Source of the DNA: Margaritifera margaritifera
Taxonomy: Eukaryota; Mollusca; Bivalvia; Unionida; Margaritiferidae
Length of the DNA stretch: 64,000 nt
NCBI GenBank assembly: GCA_029931535.1
Contig: JAQPZY010001689.1
Location: forward strand, 186,001 to 250,000
Reading direction: 5' to 3'
Made by a program: the position numbers and the translations under genes
Part shown: positions 25,285 through 34,696 of the stretch, piece by piece
Layout of the letters: each line of letters opens with the position of its first letter
Numbering within the stretch: position 1 is the stretch's first letter
Notes under the pieces: model-generated
What the model saw: only the letters and a program-made list of their open reading frames with translations
The model's database searches: none
Told to the model about the DNA's origin: nothing

Positions 25285-26026
25285 TTAAACTGATTCTTCA
25301 ATTCTTTCTGAAGCTTCTAATGCAGTATAAACTTCTTCTTCAGTATAAGGATATAAATCATCTTTATCAAATATTTTAGTAGCAAATATAAAATATGAAG
25401 TAGCAAGTATATGTACATCATCTGGCATCTCATATACTTCAAGTACAGTATCATCATCATTATAATCCAATCCTATATTATGAAATAATCTTCTTTTTGC
25501 CAATTTTTCTTTTAATTCTATATTTTTATTAAGAGCATATTTCTTTCTCATATTATGTTCTTCTAACCTTTTTCCATTTTTTGTCATTCTATTTCTTTCT
25601 GCTCTTACATAAAATTTTCTTTCTGCAATTACTTTAGATCTTAATATTGAATGTACAGTTTCATTCTCAAATTCTAATATTATACTATGCAATAAATCTT
25701 CTAATAATCTTTTTTGATCTTCTATCAGAATTAAATTTTATAAGAGCATCGTACTTATAAATTTCATCTCTTAATTGTTTACCTCTCATTCTATAAACAG
25801 AATAATAATTTACTTCTTGAGCTATAGTATAATCAATATTTTTTTCTATAATAATTGTTCTTTTTAATGAAATTAATTCATCTAAAGCAATAATATTTAG
25901 ATCTTCAGGTTTTGTATTAGTTTCTTTTTTTGCAGCTTCAAGTTTTACAGCATCTATTAATAGCTCAAATTTAGGATTAAATATCTTATTATAAAAATCC
26001 TTACAAACATCTACTATTTCTGGCAT
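25285..26026 (-). pseudogene. Unassigned Polinton protein B, one frameshift
   Basis: Starts at 26026, directly after aattaaataaa. The first frame (113 residues) is helical and charged and ends at a TAG near 25685. The second (135 residues) opens in the overlap, giving about 245 residues in all if a single frame change lies near 25690. The C-terminal part has RAERNRMTKNGKRLEEHNMR and later HILATSYFIFATKIF, both echoed in protein A downstream. It is probably a structural or DNA-associated protein of the left gene block, but there is no recognised domain. Confidence 0.5.
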
Positions 26027-26040
26027 TTTATTTAATTATG

Positions 26041-27457
26041 TTACACAAAATCATCTAAAGTAAATATTTGAAAATATGTTAAACCAGGATTTACAGCTTC
26101 TGCTGCTACGCAAATTATTCTAAAATATTTATACTTAATATTTGTTTGATCTACCCCTAAAACATATTCCTTAACAGTATTTCCAATATAATCAAGAGAT
26201 ATAATATTTTCATGTAAAGTTGTAAATCCAGTATTATCATTTTATCCTTGAAATCTCCAATAATATATTCTTTCCAAGTTAGAAGCTTCACCTCGTATCT
26301 GATATTTCCAAACAGCTACATCAGTAGAACATTCAATCTTAGTCCAAGCTCCTGCTGTTTGTCCATTTGTAGCCCACTCATTTGTATTCAGGCTCGTAGA
26401 TAAATGAAATGAAAAAGCGTAAAAAGGATTATATCCGGGATAAAATGAAGAAGCGCTTGCAATAAATCCATTACGATTACTACTATCGCTTGTTAATGTA
26501 GGAATAAAACCTACATTACTTTTAGCTATCTTTGTTCCTCCTACTAAACTATCTACATAAGCTTTATTTGTTAAATCATTAGGTAAAGTAGGAACTGCAG
26601 TTGAAGTTACTTTATTATGTAATCCTCCACTCATTGAGTCTCCAGTTTTAGCTACAACTTTAGCTAATTCATTAGTTAACAATAAGCCAGGAACAGCATC
26701 ATGAGTGTTAGCAATATTATTTATATCAGGTAATAGTACTCCTCATTAACCTATTGCTTCCCATATTTAGTTCTCCTAGCATAGCATCTCCAAATTTATT
26801 AAAGGAATAATCTTTTAAAATCTTATAACTTACAGCAGATGAATCGTTGTACAAATTAATATCGCTAGTTAAACCATCAAGTATCGTGTTTCCCATATTT
26901 AATTCTCCTCTCATTGTACTTCCTCCTCGTTTTACAAAATCTTCAAATGCTATTTCATTTTTCATTTGGCCAAAACTAACTACATCACTTAAATTAGCAC
27001 TAGGCCAAGTAGTAGGTAATCCTGTAATCTTTCCTCCTGTACATGTTAACGTACCAGTTACATTATCTCCATTTGTACTAATTTTTTAAATACCTAATGT
27101 TTTTAATTGGCCAAAACTAGCAGCTTCAGTATTATCTACATAAACAGGAGGGTATGCAGTTTCTAAATTTATAATTTTATTATTTTGCATATTGATATTT
27201 CCTAACATTGTTCCTCCTGAAATACTTAATTTTCCAGCTTCTATAGTTTGTAATTGAGCGAAACTAGCTGCTTGAGTATTATCTACATTAGCAGGAGGAT
27301 ATGCAGTTTCTAAATTAATTATCTTTTTTCCTTGCATATTTAAGTTTCCGCTCATTGAGTCTCCAGTTCTTTTTACATAATCTCCAGTTCCTACTTTTGA
27401 AGTTTCTCCTCCTGTTCCATTACCTATCATAGTTCCGAATTTTGTGAAGTAACTCAT
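26041..27457 (-). pseudogene. Fibre-like protein, phage-tail repeats plus discoidin-like domain
   Basis: Reading from ATG 27457, the protein is built of repeats containing GDSMSGNLNMQGKKI, GGTMLGNINMQNNKI, GDNVTGTL, GGSTMRGELNMGN, GDAMLGELNMGSN and GDSMSGGL. This G(D/G)xMxGxLxM pattern is typical of phage tail fibres and their trimeric beta folds. About 100 residues with aromatic and Asn/Thr-rich segments follow, including NEWATNGQTAGAWTKIECST, KYQIRGEASNLERIYYWRFQ and, after a stop, KYFRIICVAAEAVNPGLTYF. In order and spacing this matches a discoidin (F5/8 type C)-like carbohydrate-binding fold. Lesions: TAA at 27086-27088, a shift near 26735, and TAA at 26242-26244; the frame resumes after each. 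Total about 470 codons. Role inferred: receptor-binding spike of the virion. Confidence 0.7.
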
Positions 27458-27507
27458 TTTTATTAAATTACCTTATACTAAATTTTGTATAATGTTAACA
27501 AATAAGA
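27458..27507. promoter_or_regulatory. Divergent promoter region between fibre and ATPase genes
   Basis: Only 50 bp separate the outward-facing starts of the fibre gene (minus, 27457) and the packaging ATPase (plus, 27508). The gap is AT-rich with tataatgttaac and, on the minus strand, aatttaataaaa directly before the ATG. It must hold both promoters. Confidence 0.45.
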
Positions 27508-28175
27508 ATGAGCATTATGAACTTCGATACTGAAGATGTTATAGTTCAACATCATAATCATAATTTACCTAACTGCCATTACTTGATAGTAGGAAGAACC
27601 GGATCTGGTAAAACGAATCTATTACTTAATCTTCTTCTGAGGATTCAACTATGATAAAGTTTATATTTATACTGTAAATCCTCAACAAGATAAGTATAAT
27701 TTAGTTAATGATTATAATGATACTTTAAAAAACGATCTTGGAGTAAATGAAGATATTTTTATCATTCGTGAACCTGAAGAGGTTACTCCTGTAAAAGAAC
27801 TATTTCGGAAGAGCATAAGATAATCGTATTTGATGATATTCCTCTCGAGCATAAAGAGATGTAATAAAATAAAATCATACTTTTCTCTTTCTCGTAATAA
27901 GAGATGCAATGCTATATTTCTTGCACCAGGATTTTATAATATAGATAAATTTATCAGAAGAAATACCGGATGTATGATACTCTTTTCATGTTTAGATAAT
28001 ACAAATATCCGTAATATTGCAAGAGAGCAATGTGGGGAAGTAACAACAGATCAATTTGTAGAGCTTTATCATGAAGCTTCAAATAATGGTAAACATAAAT
28101 TTGTTATTATTTGATAGATTTGCTTCTGATAGAAAGAAAATGTTTAGATACGATCTTGATAAGTACTTAATTTAA
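27508..28175 (+). pseudogene. FtsK/HerA-type genome-packaging ATPase, frameshifted
   Basis: This is the ATPase that pumps DNA into the capsid in Polintons and related viruses. The first frame has the Walker A motif GRTGSGKT (27592-27615) near residue 30, in the usual place. The Walker B motif IIVFDDI lies at 27820-27840. Downstream the third frame has KCNAIFLAPGF-type and LFSCLDN segments at about 27895-28000, and the last reads DRKKMFRYDLDKYL to a TAA at 28173-28175. Breaks lie near 27630 (with a TGA), 27810, 27860 and 28105. Length of about 220 codons is normal for the family. Confidence 0.88.
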
Positions 28176-28191
28176 TAAAAATATATTTAAT

Positions 28192-29168
28192 AATGAATAG
28201 GATATAACTTCTAAAGAAACGTAGTGCTCTCAATAAACTGAATAAGCAAAGATTCCTAGAAGCTCGTTTAGGAAAGCAATTACTAACTGAAGAGCGTAAG
28301 GAACTATTTCTTCCAGTAACAGAAGCTATAACTACACGAAAGGAAGAACTAAAAACTGAAATCGATACTAAACAGAATAAACTTATTGAAGAGCTAACTA
28401 AACAGCAGGATCTACAGAAGCTTCAAATAAAGCAAATTGGAAATGTACTAGGAGAATTAGAAGAGGGAAAACAGAGAGCAATATTTGATGATAAGCAAGA
28501 TGCTATACCAGAATTATCAAAAAGACAAATTATAGAAGATACCTATGATGAAATATCTGAAAATCGGAGAGCTATTACAAAAGGAATATTAACAGATTTT
28601 TCAGTAGAAGATTCAGATTATAATGAAAAAATGCTTAATGATGTTAATTTTATTAATTATCCTGAATCTGAAATAGATGAAATAAAAAATATTTACCGAA
28701 TCAAAAGGAAGATATTTTGAAAATATTTTTAGATCTAAAACTGAAAGTGCAATAAGAGATGCAACTCAAAAATATATTATTTCTTTTATTTATAAAGAAT
28801 TTTTACCATCTTATATTAATAGTTTAAAAACACTAAAAGAAGGAAAAACTCAATCATCCGTCTATAAAAATAAATCAGTAAATGATGTTTTTGATGAAAG
28901 ATATAATAATTACTCCCTAAAAGCTAGAAAAGAATTATATCAGAATTTAGATAAATATGGATATGGACTTAAGCAAGGAGGAAACATTAAGATATTTAAT
29001 AACGATTCTGAAATAGTAAACATATTAATGTTACTTATTTCTGCAAAAGAAGCAGGAAATACTAGTACAGAACTAGATAATGAGATCGTTGAAATATTAG
29101 ATCATTTCTGATCAAATGGAAGTTTAACTTCCGAAGTATATACTATATTACATAATGATTTAATCTAA
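28192..29168 (+). pseudogene. Conserved unassigned Polinton protein between ATPase and penton
   Basis: ATG at 28192 follows atatatttaata. The first frame has a TAA at codon 5, then is open to about 28720, with a long coiled-coil region (TKQQDLQKLQIKQIGNVLGE). A frame break near 28690-28700 leads to a frame open to 29168 except for a TGA at 29109-29111. That part includes NIKIFNNDSEIVNILMLLIS and AKEAGNTSTELDNEI. From memory, many Polintons have a protein in this place whose C-terminus has a similar Ala-Gly-Asn and Asn-Glu-Ile block. Its function is not established; a virion role is likely from its place in the capsid gene block. Confidence 0.55.
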
Positions 29169-29183
29169 ACCTATTTATATAAA

Positions 29184-29929
29184 ATGGAAAATGCAACTTA
29201 TTACTTGATTCTAAAGAGGCTACTACTGATAGTTCAAATTTTTCTGTAACCTATACTCCACCTATCGAACTAGATCCTAAAGCTCAATATGAAATAGGAT
29301 TAATTTCTGCTACTTTATGGAATAGTATTTTTAATGCTAAAAAGGATATTAATGATGACTTTACTTATTCAACCGGAGTATGGAATACTGTTAAAATTCC
29401 TCCCGGAGCTTATAATATAGATGATTTAAATTTAGGTATAAGAGCATTATTAGCTACTAAAGGTGCAAATGAAAATATTTTTTTACTAAAGCCTAATTAT
29501 AATACCTCAAGATCAAAGATAATATTAAAAAATAATTTTCTTATTAATTTTGGAACTGGAACTAGTATAGGATCTTTATTAGGATTTCATAAACAGCAAT
29601 ACGGATCTACAGTTGCTCTATCTGTTACAATAGAAGGAGAATTACCAGTTAATATAACTGATGTAAGTTCAATTTTGATAAATTGCTCTATTGCTCAAGG
29701 ATCTTACACTTCAAAAGGAAGTAGAGGCCAAACTATTTATTCGTTTAGTCCGAATGTCTCTCCCGGATCGTTACTACAAATTCAGCCTAGGCAAATGATT
29801 TATTATCATATTAATCTTGAAACTAATATCTCTTTTATAAATATGACTTTAACAGATCAAACTGGAAGGCAACTTGATCTTAATAACGAGCAAGTAACAT
29901 ATTACTTGCATTTACGTAAAATTATCTAA
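29184..29929 (+). pseudogene. Penton-like minor capsid protein, single frameshift
   Basis: In Polintons this single-jelly-roll protein forms the capsid vertices. ATG 29184 lies directly after tttatataaa. A frame break occurs in the first ten to fifteen codons (about 29210). From there the frame is open to TAA 29927-29929, about 240 residues. Seen features: TPPIELDPKAQYEIGLISAT near the N-terminus, KIPPGAYNIDDLNLGIRALL, then beta-rich Ser/Thr/Asn sequence and a C-terminal HINLETNISFINMTLTDQ. These blocks and the gene's place ahead of the major capsid gene fit the penton protein. The rest of the frame is clean, so only the N-terminus is disrupted. Confidence 0.75.
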
Positions 29930-29954
29930 ATCCTATGAAAACAAAATTAATAAA

Positions 29955-30343
29955 ATGAGATCAAAGAAAGTCTACAATAAGAAGATAGTAGGAGGAGTCT
30001 TTGGTAATATATTTTCTAAAATAGTTGAACATGTACCTGGTATTGCACGAAAAGTAGCTCCAATTGCAAAGATGCTACTAAATCATTTACTACCGGAGCC
30101 GTAGGAGCAGCAGGAACTGCAGTAGGCCAAAAAATTGCAGTTAAGATTAAAGGAGCTCCTCCAGCTCCTACAGTAACAGAAATCAAGCAAGCGATCGAAC
30201 AAATAGCTCCTACCCCTGAAACTGCAAAAGCAATGGTAACTACTAGTAAGAAATTATTATCTAAACAAGGAGAACAAATAGTAAGTAATTTAATGCTAAA
30301 AACTAAACCTAGAACTAAACCTCTTGAATTACCAATATTTTAA
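29955..30343 (+). pseudogene. pVI-like minor virion protein, frameshifted
   Basis: ATG 29955 follows aattaataaa. The N-terminus is basic (MRSKKVYNKK), followed at residues 11-15 by IVGGV. This fits the adenain-type cleavage consensus, hydrophobic-x-Gly-Gly before a hydrophobic residue. An amphipathic helix-like stretch follows (GNIFSKIVEHVPGIARKVAP). A frame break near 30075 leads to an Ala/Gly/Pro-rich frame (GAVGAAGTAVGQ, GAPPAPTVTEIKQ) ending at 30343. A short basic leader, a GG site and an amphipathic helix match the layout of adenovirus protein VI and Polinton counterparts, which help membrane penetration. Placement between penton and major capsid genes agrees. Confidence 0.55.
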
Positions 30344-30376
30344 AGATAAAAATTTGATGTAATATTTATAAATAAA

Positions 30377-31978
30377 ATGGCAATGAGAACCTATATCGAT
30401 CTCAATGAGGTAATATATCTAGATGAATAGGTAACAGAATTTGAGTATATTGAGTATTTAGATGATAATTCTAATAATCAGAATACTTTAGGGCAAAGAA
30501 CAATAAGTACTAGAGATGATGATTTGTATCTCTTACCTCATAAGGCCTTTCTTGAAGTACGAGGTAAACTAATGACTTTAGCAAATCCTGATAATGCATT
30601 TCCAGCCGGATCTGAGATAGCTCTAGTTATTAATGGATGGTCTCTCTTTCAAAGTGCTAAATATCAACTTAATAACCAAACTATAGAAGATATCTCAATG
30701 CACTTACCAGTTGCAAGTACTATTCTAAATACTATAAGATTTTCAGAAGATTACTCAAGGTCAGTAGCTACTAATATGCTATGGTTTAAAGATACTTCAT
30801 TAGGATTACCAATTTCAAATGAATTTTTTCTTGGAAGAGCGGTATTAGCTGCCGGAGCAAACGATGCTGCCGATGAAGTAACAATAAGAGGATTCCTTAT
30901 ACCATATGCTCCTTTATTTGGTCTCCCAGCTCCGGGTGCAGTTGCTACTTTTGCAGAAATGTTACCTATTATAAATCAAATGAGAGCAATGTTAAATCTA
31001 CCAGCAATAGTAGCAGCTGCACTTAATCCTTCTACTGCAGCTCTATCTTCAGTTAATGCAATAATAACTGCTATTGTACCTGCAATAACTAATCAATCAA
31101 AAAGATTTCCATTTTATAATGAAGGATATGTTAAAAGAAGAGATCTTACTGATTCTGGTAATCAAATTAGTATAGTTCTCCCACTAAGCAGTATATTTGG
31201 ATTTTGTCACGATTTCAGTAAGATATTTATAAGTGTAATGCATACAATTATACTTAATAGAGCAGAAAATAATAACATTATCATAAAACGATCAGATATA
31301 GCTGATGGCCAGTTCGCTATAAAGCAGCTTTCTCTATGGATGCCAAAGTTAGTAATGAGTATTGAGAGATCTATTACTTTAGAATCTCAACTTAAAGCTT
31401 TTACAAGAGATATCTACTTTGAGCAAAATAAAATTTATAGACAATCAATTAATGCAGGAACAACAAATTATACTTGGTGAATTACTATAACTTCAAGTGA
31501 GCAACTGCCTAGGCATATCTTTATAGTATTTCAGAATCAAGCTAGAGATAATAACCAAAATCAGAATAATATGGTATTTGATAATATGTTAGTTAATAAA
31601 ATGAACCTTAGAATTAATTCAAGGCAGTATCCTGATAGAATGCTAGAATCCAACTTTGATATTGCTAATATAAATATTTCGCGAGGATATGTAATGCTAA
31701 TGGAAGCTATGCAAAAGTACCAGGATGAAGGAGATTTATCTCAAATATCGATCGAAGAATTTAGAACTTTATATCCTATTTTCCATTTTGATGTATCTAA
31801 ACATCCGGAAAAGGAAGTTAATTCTACTTCAGATGTAGAAGTAACTTGGAATTTAGGAGCAGTTCCAGCTGCTTATTTTGTTTACGCACTTATAACTTCA
31901 GAGAGATATATCAAACTAGATTCTTATGAATGTAAAATGCAGGTAATAGTTTACATTTTATGTAAAAAGTATAAATAA
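30377..31978 (+). pseudogene. Major capsid protein (double jelly roll), two in-frame stops
   Basis: The frame runs without any shift from ATG 30377 (after tttataaataaa) to TAA 31976-31978, 533 codons. It is broken by TAG at 30428-30430 (codon 18) and TGA at 31478-31480. Recognisable parts include LALVINGW-type and NNQTIEDISMHLPVASTILN segments in the first jelly roll, an Ala-rich central loop, FPFYNEGYVKRRDLTDSGNQ and IVLPLSSIFGF at the second. After the TGA come EQLPRHIFIVFQNQARDNNQ and a helix ending the fold. Length and segment order fit the Polinton hexon-like capsid protein. Its stop overlaps the next ATG (taATG), showing tight packing with the pX-like gene. Confidence 0.82.
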
Positions 31979-32358
31979 TGAGGTATAATACGGTAGAAGT
32001 AAATTTATCTCAAGGCCAAATAAGAAAAATATCAAGCGCTTCTACTAAAAGAGAACCAATATCAATAAGAATATCAAAGAAATTAGGAGGTACTCCAACT
32101 AAACTATTAGTAACAAAATCTCAAGCTAATAAGATTAATTCAGGTAAAAATTTTGTACTTAATTTATATAAAGCTCAGATTATTGCTATGAGTAAAGAAG
32201 GAGGTTTCTTCGGACCTGCACTTGCAGTACTTGCTAAAACTATATTACCAAAAATATTACCAGTATTAGGAACTTTAGGAATAGCAGCAGCATCGGGAGC
32301 TATATCAGGAGCTACTAAGAAAGCAGTATCAGGAGATGGTATTAAGGTAACTCGGTAA
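31978..32358 (+). CDS. pX-like basic/hydrophobic virion protein
   Basis: An intact 126-residue frame whose ATG overlaps the major capsid stop and follows gtataaata. The first 70 residues are basic and polar (REPISIRISKKLGG, TKLLVTKSQANKINSGKNF). Then comes EGGFFGPALAVLAKTILPKI and an Ala/Gly-rich hydrophobic helix (LGTLGIAAASGAISGATKKA). The Gly-Gly followed by Phe is a plausible site for the adenain-like protease, which would free the hydrophobic peptide. Polintons regularly encode such a protein, likened to adenovirus pX or membrane-active peptides. One of the few capsid-block genes without a lesion. Confidence 0.6.
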   Translation: MRYNTVEVNLSQGQIRKISSASTKREPISIRISKKLGGTPTKLLVTKSQANKINSGKNFVLNLYKAQIIAMSKEGGFFGPALAVLAKTILPKILPVLGTLGIAAASGAISGATKKAVSGDGIKVTR

Positions 32359-32405
32359 GAAAAAATATAATAATGGAATTTGTATCTAACATTTTAAAAT
32401 AAAAT

Positions 32406-32613
32406 ATGCCTCCTAAGAAGAAGAAAACTGATTCATCTCCTAAGAAGAGAGCTTCTCCTAAAAAGAAAACTGCTTCATCTCCTACAAAAAAAAAGAACGA
32501 GAAAAGTGAAAGGAGGATTTATAGGTCCGCTCTTAGCAGGAATAGCGGGAAGTCTCCTACCGAATCTTCTAGGAATAGGAAGAGGATTAGTACTACCAGG
32601 TACAAGACGCTAA
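32406..32613 (+). pseudogene. Basic core protein with hydrophobic tail, frameshifted
   Basis: ATG 32406 follows aaaataaaat. The first 30 codons are almost only Lys, Ser, Pro, Thr and Arg (PPKKKKTDSSPKKRASPKKK), like protamine-type DNA-condensing core proteins. A run of nine to ten A's at about 32486-32495 marks the break. In the third frame the sequence continues as basic residues, then GGFIGPLLAGIAGSLLPNLL and ends TRR at a TAA (32611-32613). This repeats the layout of the pX-like gene just upstream, a basic part followed by Gly-Gly-Phe and a hydrophobic helix. Read without the shift, the N-terminus runs straight into the protease frame, so a naive ORF call fuses two genes. Confidence 0.6.
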
Positions 32614-33011
32614 GTAATTTTGAAATACTTGATTTACTAAGTAATGTAAAAGGATATAAAGGAGTATTCTCAAAAGATCAATTACCTGATAAACAAATTC
32701 CAAAATCTAGTTGCATAATCAATATTCAAAATTTTAACGAGGGTAATGGTACTCATTTGGTAGCATTATATGATAACAATTACTTCGATTCATTTGGTCT
32801 CCCTCCTCCGGATACTGTTAAAAGCCATGTAAAAATAAAAATAAATTATAATTCAAATCAAATTCAGCCTCTAGGAAGTGCAGCTTGTGGATATTATTGT
32901 ATAATGTTTATAAAGCAAATGAGTAAAGGTATTACATTTGTAAATTTTATTACTCAATTCGAATCAGTACCAAGTACTAATAATGATTTAATTGGTGTAC
33001 ATTTTATCTAA
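32607..33011 (+). CDS. Adenain-like cysteine maturation protease
   Basis: This protease cleaves virion precursors after Gly-Gly or Gly-x sites. From about 32610 the frame reads LSNFEILDLLSNV, the usual beginning of Polinton proteases. Catalytic parts are in the expected order: His in GTHLVALY (about 32750), an acidic residue in YFDSFGLPPP (about 32785), Gln in IQPLGSAACGYYC with the nucleophile Cys (about 32886). It ends at 33011, about 134 residues. No ATG is present at the expected start: the codon there is ACG (32607-32609), overlapping the stop of the core protein. Either the start was lost by one base change or initiation is not at ATG. Confidence 0.85.
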   Translation, partial: TLSNFEILDLLSNVKGYKGVFSKDQLPDKQIPKSSCIINIQNFNEGNGTHLVALYDNNYFDSFGLPPPDTVKSHVKIKINYNSNQIQPLGSAACGYYCIMFIKQMSKGITFVNFITQFESVPSTNNDLIGVHFI

Positions 33012-33026
33012 CATTAAAATATAAAT

Positions 33027-33236
33027 ATGGAAACTTACTGCTTGAAGTGTAAAAATCGAACTGGTAACTTAGAAGAAGTAATAGTTACTACTAAGAATAA
33101 TAGAAGTATGATGAAAAGTATATGCTCAGTTTGTGGAAAGAATAAAAGTATATTTCTTAAAAAGCAAACGGGAGAAGGTATAATATTTAGGCCTGATTCT
33201 CCTGAAATTTGTTTAGCAGTACCTGCTAGTACATAA
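33027..33236 (+). CDS. Small zinc-ribbon protein
   Basis: An intact 69-residue frame with two Cys pairs, CLKC near the N-terminus and CSVC about 30 residues later, with MMKSIC just before the second pair. Two CxxC knuckles at this spacing bind one zinc ion. Polintons and related viruses often carry a short protein of this layout, with C..C, an internal Met-Lys and a second C..C. I believe it matches the DUF5679 type, but the name is from memory. The tail holds TGEGIIFRPDSPE. ATG lies after ttaaaatataaat. Role unknown; nucleic-acid binding or a virion part are both possible. Confidence 0.6.
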   Translation: METYCLKCKNRTGNLEEVIVTTKNNRSMMKSICSVCGKNKSIFLKKQTGEGIIFRPDSPEICLAVPAST

Positions 33237-33259
33237 AATGTTATCGAAGTGATAAAATA

Positions 33260-33352
33260 ATGATTTGTAATTGCGATTCCGATTGTAATCTTAGAATAGA
33301 AAGTAATAAAGTAATTACTTACTGTAAATCATGTAAAAAAAACGAGAAGTAA
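33260..33352 (+). CDS. Cys-rich leader ORF, probable N-terminus of the PLA2-like gene
   Basis: A 30-codon frame beginning at the ATG after gtgataaaata. It holds CNCDSDC and later YCKSCKK, a second possible zinc-binding layout. It ends at TAA 33350-33352 shortly after an A-run (33337-33344). The PLA2-like frame opens immediately after in another frame, so this is more likely the broken N-terminus of that gene than a protein of its own. Confidence 0.4.
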   Translation: MICNCDSDCNLRIESNKVITYCKSCKKNEK

Positions 33353-33786
33353 TAGGAGGAGCTATCGATATTCATAAGATAATAGGTAAATTACCTAAAC
33401 CTAAAGGAGGATGGACTTTACCAGGCCATAAATATACAGGACCTTGGAACCCACTTCATGAGCAACTAGATGAAAATGATAATCCTTTACCAGGCCAAGA
33501 ACCTTATAATCAAGTAGATGCTATTGCAATGAGACATGATATCTGTTATAGAGACAATAAGCAGGATAAGCATGGATGCGATAAAATAATGCTAGATGAA
33601 TTAAGTAACATGAAACCTAAAAATATGAGAGAGCGAGTAGATAGAAGATGTGTACAAGCTATCATAGGAAGTAAGCATAAACTAGGAGTCGGAGCTCCTC
33701 CTCCTTTTGTTGGATTAGCAAAAGAATTACATAAATCTAAAAAAACAAATTCTAAGAAGGAGAGTAGTAGCAAATGCAGTAGATGA
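33347..33786 (+). pseudogene. Phospholipase A2-like domain, abutting integrase
   Basis: The frame opens with VIGGAIDIH, a plausible adenain-type site, then KGGWTLPGHKYTGPWNPLHE and, further on, DAIAMRHDICYRDNKQDKHG with the His-Asp pair typical of the PLA2 active site. An Asp-containing helix (CDKIMLDELSNM) follows. This order is that of the parvovirus VP1-type PLA2, also found in adintoviruses, where it breaches membranes during entry. The canonical calcium-loop Cys/Gly pattern is only partly visible. After LAKELHKSKK the frame runs into a TGA at 33784-33786, while the integrase frame opens within the same A-run. The two were probably one protein or translationally joined. Confidence 0.75.
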
Positions 33787-34617
33787 TATTTGGGCAGTAG
33801 ATCTAGCCGATATGCAATTTGTTTCAAAAGAAAATCAAGGAAATAAGTATTTGCTAAATATAGTTGATCTTCAAAGTAGATATGCATTTAGTGTACCTAT
33901 TAAGAATAAAATGGGAAATACGATAACAATCGCATTTCAAAATATAATTACCAATACTGGTAGAAAACCAAATAAAATTTGAAGCGATCAGGAGTAGAAT
34001 TTTATAATAAGCAATTTGAAAATTTCTTAAAAGATCATGATATTAAAAAGTATAGTACAGGAAATGAAGGTAAAAGCGTAATAGTAGAAAGATTTAATCG
34101 TACCTTAAAAGATGAAATATATAGGCACTTTACAGAAAACAATACAAATAATTATTTTGATAAATTGCAGGATATGGTATCAGAGTATAACAATACTAAG
34201 CATAGAACGTTAAAGATGTCTCGTAATGAAGCGATAGCTAATCCTGTACTTGCTAATGAGAACCTATATCGTAGGCATAAATTTAAGGTAAATGATAAAG
34301 TAAGAATATCATTATCAAGAAAAATATTTGAAAAATCTGCTACTCCTAATTGGAGTGAAGAAGTATTTGTTATTGATAAAATATTGAAAACGATTCCTGT
34401 TACTTATAAGCTTAAGGATCTTAATGGAGAAGATATTACAGGAAGTTTCTATGAGCAGGAATTACAGAAAACAGATCAAGATATATTTGTAATCGAAGAA
34501 ATAATAAGAACTAAAGGTAATAAAACTTGAGTTAAGTGGAGAGGATATTCAGATGTATTTAATTCTTGGATTCCTACTAGCAGTATTGCTCCTAGTGTTA
34601 AAGGTACTCTTGTTTAA
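33725..34617 (+). pseudogene. Retroviral-type DDE integrase with chromodomain
   Basis: Integrates the element's linear DNA. The catalytic triad is visible: Asp in VDLADMQF (about 33800), Asp in SDQ (33983-33991), Glu in VERFNRTL about 35 residues later (about 34085). Then come SEYNNTKHRTLKMSRNEAI, the SH3-like LRRHKFKVNDKVRI-type block and GSFYEQELQKTDQD, and finally a chromodomain end (VKWRGYSDVFNSWIP). Breaks: TGA at 33980-33982 just before SDQ; a frame change at about 33990; TGA at 34528-34530 before VKWRGY, after which the same frame is open to TAA 34615-34617. The N-terminal end merges with the PLA2-like frame. Confidence 0.93.
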
Positions 34618-34696
34618 TAATTAGTGTGAAAAGATATTCTTGACTGAAAATATTTTAATAAGAGTACTGTTAACGTAATTTTTCAGTTATCTCTTT
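34618..34696. other. Convergent gap between integrase and a minus-strand gene
   Basis: About 80 AT-rich bases between the two converging stops. No clear hairpin or poly-A signal seen. Confidence 0.4.

Noticed and set aside
33546..33887. Minus-strand ORF opposite the PLA2-like domain
   Set aside because: Leu/Ser-rich shadow of the conserved plus-strand PLA2 and integrase frames.
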